Source: Campylobacterota bacterium (GTDB taxonomy: Bacteria > Campylobacterota > Campylobacteria > Campylobacterales > Sulfurovaceae). Taken from it: DNA of 7,747 nucleotides. A program made the position numbers and the translations under genes. This document shows positions 1 through 6,776 of the stretch, piece by piece. The notes beneath the pieces were generated by a model that was not told where the DNA came from, did no database searches, and saw nothing but the letters and a program-made list of their open reading frames with translations. Every line of letters begins with the position of its first letter. Positions within the stretch are counted from its first letter, which is position 1. The stretch covers positions 1 through 7,747 of the forward strand of contig JAADEQ010000131.1 in NCBI GenBank assembly GCA_013153345.1, written 5' to 3'.

Positions 1-360
1 GAGGTTAAAGCAATTAAAAGAATTGGAATTAGAAAATTAGCTTATGAGATTGATAAGAATCCAAGAGGATATTATGTGGTATTTTATCACTACTCTCCGG
101 CTTCTATTATTATAGAGCTTGAGAGAAAGCTAAGATATAATGAGAATGTTTTAAGATTCTTAACTATTAAATATGAGACCAAAAAAGAGATTTCTAAATT
201 TAATGAATTTGTTGCTCAAATTACTGGAAAAGTAGAAGAGAAAGCAGAAGAAAAAGAAGAGAGCAAAGAGGAATCAAAAGAGGAGGATACTTCTAAAGAG
301 ACTCAAGTAGCTTCAGAGGAAAATAAAGAAGAGGTTGCTCAAGAAGAGGGTAAAGAGTAA
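1..360 (+). CDS. rpsF: 30S ribosomal protein S6, 5'-truncated by window edge, with acidic C-terminal tail
   Basis: Small-subunit ribosomal protein S6, which in bacteria pairs with S18 on the 30S platform. The reading frame is open from base 1 and 119 residues are visible. The first visible residues align with about residue 34 of E. coli S6, so roughly 33-36 N-terminal residues are missing. The visible part has the S6 core signature (IGIRKLAYEI, then RGYYVVFYHY and ELERKLRYNENVLRF). A GTG at 76 is an internal Val codon and not the start. After about visible residue 75 the protein becomes a tail of roughly 45 residues that is almost all Glu, Lys, Ser and Ala. The coding strand there is nearly pure purine. 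E. coli S6 also has an acidic tail, which is modified by RimK; whether this one is modified cannot be seen. It heads the rpsF-ssb-rpsR operon, with ssb 10 bp downstream. Identity is secure. Confidence 0.95.
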   Translation, partial: EVKAIKRIGIRKLAYEIDKNPRGYYVVFYHYSPASIIIELERKLRYNENVLRFLTIKYETKKEISKFNEFVAQITGKVEEKAEEKEESKEESKEEDTSKETQVASEENKEEVAQEEGKE

Positions 361-370
361 AGGATTTTAG

Positions 371-868
371 ATGTTTAATAAGGTAATATTGGTTGGCAAT
401 TTAACTAGAGATATTGAGCTTAGATATAGCAGTAGCGGGGTGGCTATTGCAAAGGTTGGAATTGCTACAAATAGAAGGTTTAAGAGTGCGACTGGAGAGA
501 TGAAAGATGAGACAATGTTTATTGACCTAACATTTTTTGGGCGCACTGCTGAAATTGCTAACCAATACCTACGAAAAGGGAGTAAAGTATTAGTTGAGGG
601 GAGATTGATTTTAGAGCAGTGGGTTGGAGCTGATGGCACAAAAAGAAGTCGCCACTCAGTAACGGTTGAGAATATGCAGATGCTTGATTCAAAATCTGAT
701 TCTATGCAGCAGCAATCATCATATGATATGTCAGCTGCAAATAGTTACTCTCAACCTCAACAACCTACAGCTGCTCCTCAAACTCCTCCCTCTCAACCTA
801 GTAGCTTGCAACAGAGTGAGCCAAAGATTCCAGAGATAGATATTGATGAAGATGATATACCATTTTAA
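371..868 (+). CDS. ssb: Single-stranded DNA-binding protein
   Basis: Binds single-stranded DNA during replication, repair and recombination, and recruits partners through its C-terminal tip. It is 165 aa, usual for bacterial SSB. Residues 1-105 form the OB fold, starting NKVILVGNLTRDIELRY and including the helix segment AEIANQYLRKGSKVLVEGRL. Residues 106-150 are a flexible Gln/Ser/Pro-rich linker. The last nine residues, DIDEDDIPF, are the acidic partner-binding tip ending in the conserved Pro-Phe. W84 is the only tryptophan and matches E. coli W88 by position; the places of E. coli W40 and W54 hold phenylalanines (F37 and F50). The ATG at 371 is preceded by AAAGGA (359-364), which overlaps the rpsF stop, so translation may be coupled. 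The middle-of-operon position between rpsF and rpsR is the standard bacterial arrangement. Confidence 0.97.
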   Translation: MFNKVILVGNLTRDIELRYSSSGVAIAKVGIATNRRFKSATGEMKDETMFIDLTFFGRTAEIANQYLRKGSKVLVEGRLILEQWVGADGTKRSRHSVTVENMQMLDSKSDSMQQQSSYDMSAANSYSQPQQPTAAPQTPPSQPSSLQQSEPKIPEIDIDEDDIPF

Positions 869-883
869 TTAGGAGAAAAAAGT

Positions 884-1147
884 ATGGCAGAAAAGAGAAA
901 GTTTAAAAAGAGATATTGCAGATATTGTCAACAAAAGGTTGATTTTATTGACTATAAAGATTTAAATCTTTTAAAGTATAGTCTTAGTGAGAGATATAAG
1001 ATTATGCCAAGAAGATTAACAGGAAACTGCAAAAAGCATCAAGATATGGTATCAGCTGCAATAAAAAGAGCAAGACAGGCAGCATTTATTCCATATATTG
1101 TAGATAGAAAAAGAGTTATTGAGAATCCTTTTGAATTAATAAAATAG
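884..1147 (+). CDS. rpsR: 30S ribosomal protein S18 (zinc-binding, Cys-containing form)
   Basis: Ribosomal protein S18, the partner of S6 on the 30S platform. It is 87 aa, slightly longer than E. coli S18 (75 aa). The S18 core is clear, with the segments [17 protein letters not shown] and [12 protein letters not shown]. The protein keeps C12 and C15 (CRYC) and C49 and H52 (CKKH), a likely zinc-ligand quartet. Many bacteria encode a Cys-free version, so this is the 'C+' form. Zinc binding is inferred from the motif. The start at 884 is set by GGAG at 872-875, eight bases upstream, in the 15-bp gap after ssb. It is the last gene of the operon, and a hairpin begins on the last base of its stop codon. 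Confidence 0.96.
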   Translation: MAEKRKFKKRYCRYCQQKVDFIDYKDLNLLKYSLSERYKIMPRRLTGNCKKHQDMVSAAIKRARQAAFIPYIVDRKRVIENPFELIK

Positions 1148-1167
1148 CAAGAGCGTTTGCTCTTTGC
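1147..1167 (+). terminator. Hairpin terminator of the rpsF-ssb-rpsR operon
   Basis: The arms GCAAGAGC (1147-1154) and GCTCTTTGC (1159-1167) pair with one bulged T and a GTTT loop. The 5' arm starts on the last base of the rpsR stop. Downstream sequence is T/C-rich (1171-1194) and not a clean T run, so termination may be partial or assisted. Confidence 0.6.
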
Positions 1168-1191
1168 TTAGCCTCTCTTTCTTATTCTTTT

Positions 1192-1208
1192 CTTAAATAA
1201 GTCTTAAA
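1192..1208 (-). promoter_or_regulatory. TTTAAG-N5-TTTAAG direct repeat upstream of cytochrome c peroxidase
   Basis: On the minus strand this reads TTTAAG, ACTTA, TTTAAG: two perfect hexamers 11 bp apart, about one helical turn. Tandem half-sites at this spacing are typical of OmpR/PhoB-family response regulators. The same arrangement appears twice near the right end of the window. It lies about 175 bp upstream of the peroxidase start codon. A TATATAT-type sequence at about 1251-1258 could be a distal -10 for this gene. Regulator identity is not established. Confidence 0.35.
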
Positions 1209-1344
1209 CTAAAAATCTATTCTTTTTTTAATAAAAAAATTTAAAATATTCTATATATGGAAAGTAGCCTAGTAGTTTAGAGAAAATTTTTCCTTTAACA
1301 TATTTTAGCCATAAAAAATTAACATTCAGTTCACATTTAAATAA

Positions 1345-1350
1345 TATAAT
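1345..1350 (+). promoter_or_regulatory. -10 element of the cytochrome c peroxidase gene
   Basis: A perfect TATAAT lies 33 bp before the start codon, so transcription would start near 1357 with a leader of about 27 nt. No good -35 box is visible, as is usual in Campylobacterota. Just upstream (1319-1333) is an imperfect inverted repeat, TTAAC-N5-GTTCA, that could be an operator. The rest of the 1168-1383 gap is AT-rich and holds no convincing ORF or RNA. Confidence 0.6.
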
Positions 1351-1383
1351 TTCTCCATTAATAAAATTTTTAAAGGAGAAAGA

Positions 1384-2406
1384 ATGGGTATAAAGATGAG
1401 TGTTGCGCTATCTTTACTTGTAGCTACTAATATGGTATTTGCAAATAGTTTGATAGATGAAGCAAAAAAGGCTGGTCTAAAGCCGATTCCAAAAGATAAA
1501 GAGGAGCTAAATAAGTTAATTGATAATCCAAAAAATAAGTTAACTCCTGAAAAGATTGAGCTTGGAAAGAAGTTATACTTTGAGCCAAGATTATCAAAGA
1601 GTGCTTTAATTAGTTGTAATACATGTCACAACTTAGCAACTGGTGGAGATGATAATGTTCCAGTAGCTACAGGTCATAAGTGGAGACAAAACCCTCATCA
1701 TCTAAACTCTCCAACTGTTTTTAATGCAGTATTTAATGAGAAGCAGTTTTGGGATGGAAGAAGTCCAGATTTAGAAGACCAAGCAACAGGACCAATTCAA
1801 GCAGATGTTGAGATGGCAATGCATAAAGATATGGCAGTAAAGGTAGTTGAGTCAATTCCAGAGTATAAAGAGGCATTTAATAAAGTATTCCCAAATGAGA
1901 AGATAACTATTGAGACAATTGGAAAGGCAATTGGAGCATTTGAAAGAACCCTAGTAACTCCATCTAGATATGATGATTTCTTAAATGGAGATGAGAATGC
2001 TCTAACAAAAGAGGAGCAAGAGGGATTAAAGACCTTTATTAGTGTAGGGTGTGCAAGTTGTCACAGCGGTGTTGGACTTGGTGGAGGAATGCAGCCATTT
2101 CCTGCAGTAAAACCTTATAAATATGCAAATATAGGGGATTTTAAAGGTGATAAGAATGGAATGGTAAAAACTCCAACTCTAAGAAATATTGCTGAGACAG
2201 CACCATATTTTCATAATGGAGCGGTTTGGGATTTAAAAGAGGCAATTAAGATTATGGGAGAGACTCAGCTTGGTAAAGAGCTAAGTGATAAAGAGGTTGC
2301 ATCAATTGAGACATTCTTAAAAGCTCTAACTGGTAAAAAACCAAAAGTTGAGTATCCAATTCTTCCAAACTCAACTAAAGATACTCCAAAACCTGACTTA
2401 GATTAA
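1384..2406 (+). CDS. ccp: Periplasmic di-heme cytochrome c peroxidase
   Basis: Reduces hydrogen peroxide to water in the periplasm using electrons from cytochrome c. It is 340 aa, normal for the bacterial CCP/MauG family. A short Sec signal peptide is followed by likely cleavage after VFA (residue 20). Two c-type heme sites are visible: C78-N-T-C81-H82 and C223-A-S-C226-H227. H98, 16 residues after H82, matches the second ligand of the low-potential peroxidatic heme in the Pseudomonas enzyme (H55/H71 there). Q133 and E143 have the spacing of that enzyme's Q104/E114 pair. M291, in KIMGETQLG, is the likely Met ligand of the high-potential electron-transfer heme. FWDGR (122-126) and the TPTLRNI...YFHNGAVW region are also typical. 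AAGGAG at 1373-1378 picks the ATG at 1384 over the Met at codon 5. The gene is monocistronic and convergent with the DUF255 gene. Confidence 0.95.
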   Translation: MGIKMSVALSLLVATNMVFANSLIDEAKKAGLKPIPKDKEELNKLIDNPKNKLTPEKIELGKKLYFEPRLSKSALISCNTCHNLATGGDDNVPVATGHKWRQNPHHLNSPTVFNAVFNEKQFWDGRSPDLEDQATGPIQADVEMAMHKDMAVKVVESIPEYKEAFNKVFPNEKITIETIGKAIGAFERTLVTPSRYDDFLNGDENALTKEEQEGLKTFISVGCASCHSGVGLGGGMQPFPAVKPYKYANIGDFKGDKNGMVKTPTLRNIAETAPYFHNGAVWDLKEAIKIMGETQLGKELSDKEVASIETFLKALTGKKPKVEYPILPNSTKDTPKPDLD

Positions 2407-2426
2407 AAGAGGATTTCTCCTCTTTT
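2405..2426. terminator. Bidirectional hairpin terminator between convergent genes
   Basis: AAAAGAGGA (2405-2413) and TCCTCTTTT (2418-2426) form a perfect 9-bp stem with a 4-nt loop. The 5' arm includes the last two bases of the peroxidase stop codon. Each strand reads A-run, stem, T-run, so it can act in both directions: for the peroxidase on the + strand and for the DUF255 gene on the - strand. Confidence 0.75.
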
Positions 2427-2446
2427 GCCCTCCTATTTATAGCTTT

Positions 2447-2474
2447 AGGAGTTAAATCTCTCTTTTTAACTCCT
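2447..2474 (-). terminator. Hairpin overlapping the stop codon of the DUF255 gene
   Basis: AGGAGTTAAA (2447-2456) and TTTAACTCCT (2465-2474) form a perfect 10-bp stem with an 8-nt loop. The stop codon (2452-2454) lies inside one arm and the last codons of the gene form the other arm and the loop. There is no T-run after it on the minus strand. It may be a 3'-end stabilising structure working with the stronger hairpin about 20 bp further on, and not a terminator by itself. Confidence 0.5.
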
Positions 2475-4353
2475 CTATATCCCTAAATTTTCCAAAGCAG
2501 CCTCTATTTGTGCAAAGCTCAATCTCAAAAGAGTTAGTTACTTTTAAAAGAGTATATGGATATTTAAAGTTATATCCAATAAGCTCTTTTAAAATCTCTT
2601 TATTTGCTTTGATTATATTATCATCTTTAATATATCTAATAGTAGCATCAGTTAGGGTTGGGCGAGAGATTGGTTGGCGCATAATATTATATGAGTTAAC
2701 CTCAATTGTAAAAAAGGCAAACTTTTCATAAATACTCTCAACTAGTGAGCGAAGAGTTAAGAGATTATGAGTCATAATTGCAACAGCTGAGGGGATTGAG
2801 GCATCAGTATCAGCCTCAAAACTATTAAACTCATCTCCACCAATACTCCAAAAGCCACCTTTATAAAATCTCTTAATTGCCTCATTTGCTAAATTGGTAG
2901 CCTTTATTAGATATATCTCATCCAAAGTTGCTTCATATGCGCTAATTAATGCATTTATAAACCAAGCATAATCTTCAAAAAACCCTTCAATTTTAGCTGG
3001 CTTATCAATTAGAGCTGAGTGAAAGAGGGTATTTCCTTTTAGCATCTTATTCTCAAGCGCTTCTAAAGAGCTTTTTGCAATCTCTAAAAATCTCTTTTCA
3101 ATTTTGCTTGCATTAAATAGAGCAATAATTACCATTGAGTTCCAAGATGTAATTATCTTTTTATCAATAAAAGGATAGTCGCGGCTGTTTCGAATCTCTT
3201 TTAAAACATTAAGAGCCTCTTTTATCTTTGGCTCATTTAGTTTATTAATATCCTTTACTCTTGCAATTGAATAGCCTTCAAAATTGCCATCTCTTTTTAT
3301 ATTAAGCTCTTTTAAAAGCTCTAAATTGATACTTTTTTGGATAAACTTCTCTTTAACCTCATCAAACTTATATATAAAATATCTTCCTTCTCCATCTTTG
3401 CTATCAGCATCACTTGCACTAAAAAATAGACCTTTTTTGCTCATTCTTTTAATCATAAAATCAAGTGTTTTAAAGGCTATATCTTTATAAATCTCTTGAT
3501 TAAATGCTTGATAGGCTTTAAGAAGAGTAATAGCAATTAATCCATTATCATAGGTCATCTTCTCAAAGTGAGGAATAAGCCACTTCTCTTCAGTGCTATA
3601 TCTGCAAAATCCCCCCTCAACAATATCATGCAACCCACCTTTTAGCATATTATTTAGGGAGTTTATAACAATTTCTTTTAGCTCATTATCATTAGTTAGC
3701 TTATATAAATTTATAGCAAGATTTAGAGTATAGGTGTGAGGAAATTTTGGAGCGCCTCCAAAGCCCCCAAATTTTTTATCATAAACTTGTTTTATCTGAT
3801 TTGAAGCAATCTTAATTAGATTTTCATTAATTTTAGTAGCCTCAATCTTGCTCTTTGGCTTTAGCGCCTCAATAACTTCAATTCCATTTTTTATTAGTTT
3901 TTCTTTTTCATTTTTATATTTTAAAACCAAAATATCAAGCAGCTCCTCAAATCCAATTAGACCATAGCGAGGTGTTGGGGGAAGATAGGTTGCGCTATAT
4001 ATTGGAATTTTATCAGCTGTAATAAATACTGAAAGTGGCCAGCCGCCTGGTTTATTATTCATCTTCATAAAAATCTCTTGAAAATATCTATCAATATCTG
4101 GGCGCTCCTCTTTATCAACCTTTATTGCAATAAAATTTTCATTTAGTTTTTTGGCAATCTCTTTATTTTGAAAGCTCTCTTTTTGCATAACATGACACCA
4201 ATGGCAGCTGCTATAACCAATGCTAACAAATATTAACTTATCCTCTTTTTTTGCTCTCTCAAACGCCTCTTTGCCCCAAGGATACCAATTTACTAAGTCA
4301 TTTTGGTGCTGTTTTAGGTATGGGGAGTCCTCATTTTGAAGTAAATTTGCCAT
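2452..4353 (-). CDS. DUF255 / YyaL-family protein: thioredoxin-like domain plus six-hairpin glycosidase-like domain
   Basis: Member of the conserved DUF255 family (bacterial YyaL, human SPATA20/SSP411), whose biochemical role is poorly defined. It is 633 aa, slightly short for a family I recall as about 650-750 aa. The N-terminal thioredoxin-like domain (about 1-165) carries NEDSPYLKQH, the C50-H-W-C53 redox motif in SIGYSSCHWCHVM, KVDKEERPDID (78-88) and GGWP (103-106). The rest resembles an alpha/alpha toroid of six-hairpin glycosidase type, with FGGFGGAPKFP (195-205), RYSTEEKWLIPHFEKM (251-266) and SASDADS (312-318). The C-terminus keeps a Cys pair, C614 and C619, as is common in the family. 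No signal peptide is visible, so it is probably cytosolic. AAGGAG sits just before the start codon. It is divergent from dsbD and convergent with ccp. A thiol-redox role is inferred from the CxxC motif; its substrate is unknown. Confidence 0.92.
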   Translation of the reverse strand: MANLLQNEDSPYLKQHQNDLVNWYPWGKEAFERAKKEDKLIFVSIGYSSCHWCHVMQKESFQNKEIAKKLNENFIAIKVDKEERPDIDRYFQEIFMKMNNKPGGWPLSVFITADKIPIYSATYLPPTPRYGLIGFEELLDILVLKYKNEKEKLIKNGIEVIEALKPKSKIEATKINENLIKIASNQIKQVYDKKFGGFGGAPKFPHTYTLNLAINLYKLTNDNELKEIVINSLNNMLKGGLHDIVEGGFCRYSTEEKWLIPHFEKMTYDNGLIAITLLKAYQAFNQEIYKDIAFKTLDFMIKRMSKKGLFFSASDADSKDGEGRYFIYKFDEVKEKFIQKSINLELLKELNIKRDGNFEGYSIARVKDINKLNEPKIKEALNVLKEIRNSRDYPFIDKKIITSWNSMVIIALFNASKIEKRFLEIAKSSLEALENKMLKGNTLFHSALIDKPAKIEGFFEDYAWFINALISAYEATLDEIYLIKATNLANEAIKRFYKGGFWSIGGDEFNSFEADTDASIPSAVAIMTHNLLTLRSLVESIYEKFAFFTIEVNSYNIMRQPISRPTLTDATIRYIKDDNIIKANKEILKELIGYNFKYPYTLLKVTNSFEIELCTNRGCFGKFRDIEELKREI

Positions 4354-4375
4354 TCTTTTCTCCTTTTTTACACAA

Positions 4376-4381
4376 ATAATA
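4376..4381 (-). promoter_or_regulatory. Candidate -10 element of the DUF255 gene
   Basis: Minus-strand TATTAT lies about 22 bp before the start codon, within the 104-bp divergent region. It is only a moderate match and the region is so AT-rich that chance matches are likely. No -35 box is evident. Confidence 0.3.
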
Positions 4382-4394
4382 ATTGTAAATTTGC

Positions 4395-4430
4395 TATACT
4401 TATCGCTAAATTATTACCTTAGGTTATACT
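4395..4430 (+). promoter_or_regulatory. Two candidate -10 elements (TATACT) upstream of dsbD
   Basis: TATACT occurs at 4395-4400, preceded by TTGC (an extended -10 look common in this phylum), and again at 4425-4430, exactly 30 bp apart. The proximal copy would give a leader of about 21 nt and the distal one about 50 nt. GGAG at 4449-4452 is the dsbD ribosome binding site. Either or both promoters may be used. Confidence 0.5.
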
Positions 4431-4457
4431 TGCAAAACCTTAAAATATGGAGCGATT

Positions 4458-6683
4458 ATGAGAAAAGTTTTAGTGATATTTGGTTTATTATTGGCATTTT
4501 TATATGGAGGATTTGGAGATTTTGCATCAAAATCAAAATTTTTAACTCCTCAAGAGGCCTTTAAGGTTGAGGCGACAACATCTCAAAAGGGAGTTGAGGT
4601 TAATATTAAACTTGGAGATAAGATTCATATCTATAAAGATGAGCTAAAATTTAAGCTCTTAGAGCCTCAAAAAAAAGAGATAACCATCCCTTTACCACCA
4701 GCTAAAGTTTATGGAGATAAAGAGGGGTATGAAGGGGAGCTTAATTTAACAATTCCATATAGTAAGATTGGAGATTTTGAGAAGTTTAAGTTTGAAGTTG
4801 ATTTAACCGGCTGCTCAGATGATGGGATTTGCTACTCTCCTCAAAAATATACTTTTGATTTGGAAAAAAGAGGTGAGGCAAAGAAAGAGGAGAAAAAGGA
4901 GGGATTTGGAGGGTTTAATTTAAAATCTTCATCAAAATTTCTCTCTCCAGCTGAAGCCTTTAAAGTCAATGCAACTCCCAAAGAGGAGGGCGTTGAGGTA
5001 AAGATTGAGTTGGGTAAAAATATCCATATCTATAAAGAGAATCTAAAATTTAAAGTTATAAAGCCATTTAAAAAAGAGATTAAAATAGAGCTTCCAAAAG
5101 GAAAAATTTATGGCGATAAAGAAGGGTATGAAGGGAGTTTAAGCTTTTTTATTCCATACTCAAAAATTGGTGCTAATAAATTTACTTTGCAAGTTGAGCT
5201 TCTTGGATGCTCAGATGATGGAATCTGTTATGCTCCTCAAAAATATAGCTTTGATATAGAGGCAAAAAAGAGTGTAACAAAGAGCAAAACTGCTACAGCC
5301 TCAATTGATGGAACAAATAACAGCACTTCAAAAGAAGAGATGGGATTTTTTGAAAAAATCTCAAAACTAGCTCAAAGTGGAAATAGCAAAGAGATAGTTG
5401 AGGCGCTAAAGAGTGAGGGGATTGTTTTTATTTTGCTTCTATTTTTTATTGTTGGATTGCTTTTGGCTCTAACTCCTTGCATCTTGCCAATGATTCCAAT
5501 TTTAAGCTCAATCTTAATTCAGCAAGCAGGAAAGAGCAAAGAGGGGCTTAGTAGAAAAGACTCTTTTATTCTATCTTTAATATATGTTGTCTCAATGGCG
5601 CTTGCATATGCAATAATTGGGGTTGTGGCTGGGCTTTTAAATTTTGATTTGCAAGCTCACGCAAACAATCCGTTTGTAATTATTCCAATTGCTCTAATTT
5701 TTGTAGCTCTAGCTCTATCTCTTTTTGGGTATTTTGAGCTTGCACTTCCAGCTTCTCTTCAATCAAAGCTAAATAATATTAGCAATAAAGCTCAAGGGAA
5801 AGGGTATTTTGGAACAGCAGTTATGGGAGCAATCTCAGCTTTGGTTGTTGGAGCTTGTACTGCACCTGTAATTAGTGGAGCAATTATCTTTATCTCCCTA
5901 ACAGGAGATGCACTTCTTGGAGGTTTGGCTCTTTTTGTAATGGGAATTGGAGCTGGAGTTCCACTTTTATTAGTTGGGCTTGGAGCAAATAAGCTTGTGC
6001 CAAAACCGGGAGGCTGGATGGAGAATGTCTCAAGAGTTTTTGGCGTATTGATGCTTTTAATGGCTTTATATATTGCAAGAGGGGTTATTAGTGATTCTTT
6101 ATTTATGTTTTTATTCTCAACAACTCTAATTGGAACAGCTCTATATTTTGGAGTATTTGATAATGCAAAAGTTAGCGGCTTTAAATTAATCTTAAAGATA
6201 TTAAACTTTTTAGTATTTTTATATGGAGTTATAATTTTTATTGGAATGGTTGGAGGGGCAAAATCTATTTTAAATCCTCTAAAGCCATTTACCTCAAAAG
6301 CAGTCGCTATAGCTTCTCCTATTCAAGAGACAAATCACGCTCCAAAAAGATATACTTTGCAGCAGCTTTTAGATGAGATAAAAAATGCAAAAAAACCGGT
6401 TGTTGTGGATATTGGAAAAGAGAACTGCGCAGCCTGCACGGAGCTAAATGAGATAACTTTTCCTGACCCAAGAGTAAAAGAGGAGCTAAAGAGATTTAAG
6501 TTTATCAAGCTTGATATTACCGATTATACAAAAGATGACCAAGAGATTATGAAACATTTCAAAATTTTTGGCGCTCCAAATATCTTGATTTTTAATAGCA
6601 AGGGTGAGCCGCTTGAGGATAAGTTTATTCAAGGCTTTATTAAACCTCAAAAGTTTACAAATATTTTAAAAGAGGTAGAGTAG
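4458..6683 (+). CDS. dsbD: Thiol:disulfide interchange protein DsbD with duplicated N-terminal periplasmic domain
   Basis: Moves reducing power from cytosolic thioredoxin across the inner membrane to periplasmic thiol proteins. At 741 aa it is much longer than E. coli DsbD (565 aa precursor). Order of parts: signal peptide (about 1-19); N-terminal DsbD domain copy A (27-136; C119-x5-C125); Lys/Glu/Gly-rich linker; copy B (160-268; C251-x5-C257); Ser/Thr/Lys-rich linker (270-320); about eight membrane segments (322-597) with C341 in TPCILP and C467 in GACTAP; and a C-terminal thioredoxin-like domain with C657-A-A-C660 and a GAP loop at P707. All eight cysteines fall in these four pairs, so every redox centre is intact and one is doubled. 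By eye the two copies match at about 73 of 109 aligned residues. E. coli cap-loop Phe70 aligns with V84 and I217, while the next Tyr is kept. The ATG at 4458 has GGAG five bases upstream. Monocistronic; a terminator overlaps its stop. Confidence 0.95.
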   Translation: MRKVLVIFGLLLAFLYGGFGDFASKSKFLTPQEAFKVEATTSQKGVEVNIKLGDKIHIYKDELKFKLLEPQKKEITIPLPPAKVYGDKEGYEGELNLTIPYSKIGDFEKFKFEVDLTGCSDDGICYSPQKYTFDLEKRGEAKKEEKKEGFGGFNLKSSSKFLSPAEAFKVNATPKEEGVEVKIELGKNIHIYKENLKFKVIKPFKKEIKIELPKGKIYGDKEGYEGSLSFFIPYSKIGANKFTLQVELLGCSDDGICYAPQKYSFDIEAKKSVTKSKTATASIDGTNNSTSKEEMGFFEKISKLAQSGNSKEIVEALKSEGIVFILLLFFIVGLLLALTPCILPMIPILSSILIQQAGKSKEGLSRKDSFILSLIYVVSMALAYAIIGVVAGLLNFDLQAHANNPFVIIPIALIFVALALSLFGYFELALPASLQSKLNNISNKAQGKGYFGTAVMGAISALVVGACTAPVISGAIIFISLTGDALLGGLALFVMGIGAGVPLLLVGLGANKLVPKPGGWMENVSRVFGVLMLLMALYIARGVISDSLFMFLFSTTLIGTALYFGVFDNAKVSGFKLILKILNFLVFLYGVIIFIGMVGGAKSILNPLKPFTSKAVAIASPIQETNHAPKRYTLQQLLDEIKNAKKPVVVDIGKENCAACTELNEITFPDPRVKEELKRFKFIKLDITDYTKDDQEIMKHFKIFGAPNILIFNSKGEPLEDKFIQGFIKPQKFTNILKEVE
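4536..4865 (+). repeat. Tandem domain repeat in dsbD, copy A
   Basis: Encodes DsbD residues 27-136, from KFLTPQEAF to FDLE. It is paired with copy B about 400 bp downstream (offset 399 bp at the start, 396 bp after a one-codon indel). Local DNA identity remains, for example TGCTCAGATGATGG at 4812-4825 and at 5208-5221. Confidence 0.9.
4935..5261 (+). repeat. Tandem domain repeat in dsbD, copy B
   Basis: Encodes DsbD residues 160-268, from KFLSPAEAF to FDIE. It has one residue fewer than copy A, lost just after the PYSKIG segment. The similarity also covers the preceding residues (GFGGFNLKSSS against GGFGDFASKS after the signal peptide), so the duplicated unit seems to begin at the mature N-terminus. 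Confidence 0.9.
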
Positions 6684-6694
6684 AGCCTCTTTTT
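6668..6694 (+). terminator. Rho-independent terminator of dsbD
   Basis: AAAAGAGG (6668-6675) pairs perfectly with CCTCTTTT (6686-6693), with a 10-nt loop. The stop codon (6681-6683) is inside the loop. The T-run 6690-6694 and T-rich sequence beyond complete a standard terminator. Confidence 0.75.
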
Positions 6695-6732
6695 ACTCTT
6701 CTTTTATAAGTATTTTCTTCTATCTATTTTGA

Positions 6733-6738
6733 TAAAAT
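6733..6738 (+). promoter_or_regulatory. -10 element of the FTR-rhodanese gene
   Basis: TAAAAT within TTTTGATAAAATTTTG lies 38 bp before the start codon, giving a leader of about 30 nt. It matches the usual Campylobacterota -10 form. It follows the dsbD terminator, which suggests this gene is transcribed separately from dsbD. Confidence 0.55.
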
Positions 6739-6776
6739 TTTGCTCCTTTTATAAAAAAAATTCATAAAGGATATAG

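Noticed and set aside
367..639. A 90-codon minus-strand frame opposite ssb.
   Set aside because: Antisense to a certain housekeeping gene; no motif or ribosome binding site supports it.
4536..5261. The DsbD repeat as an assembly artefact.
   Set aside because: The copies differ at about a third of residues with a one-codon indel and distinct linkers, so a duplicated-read artefact is very unlikely.
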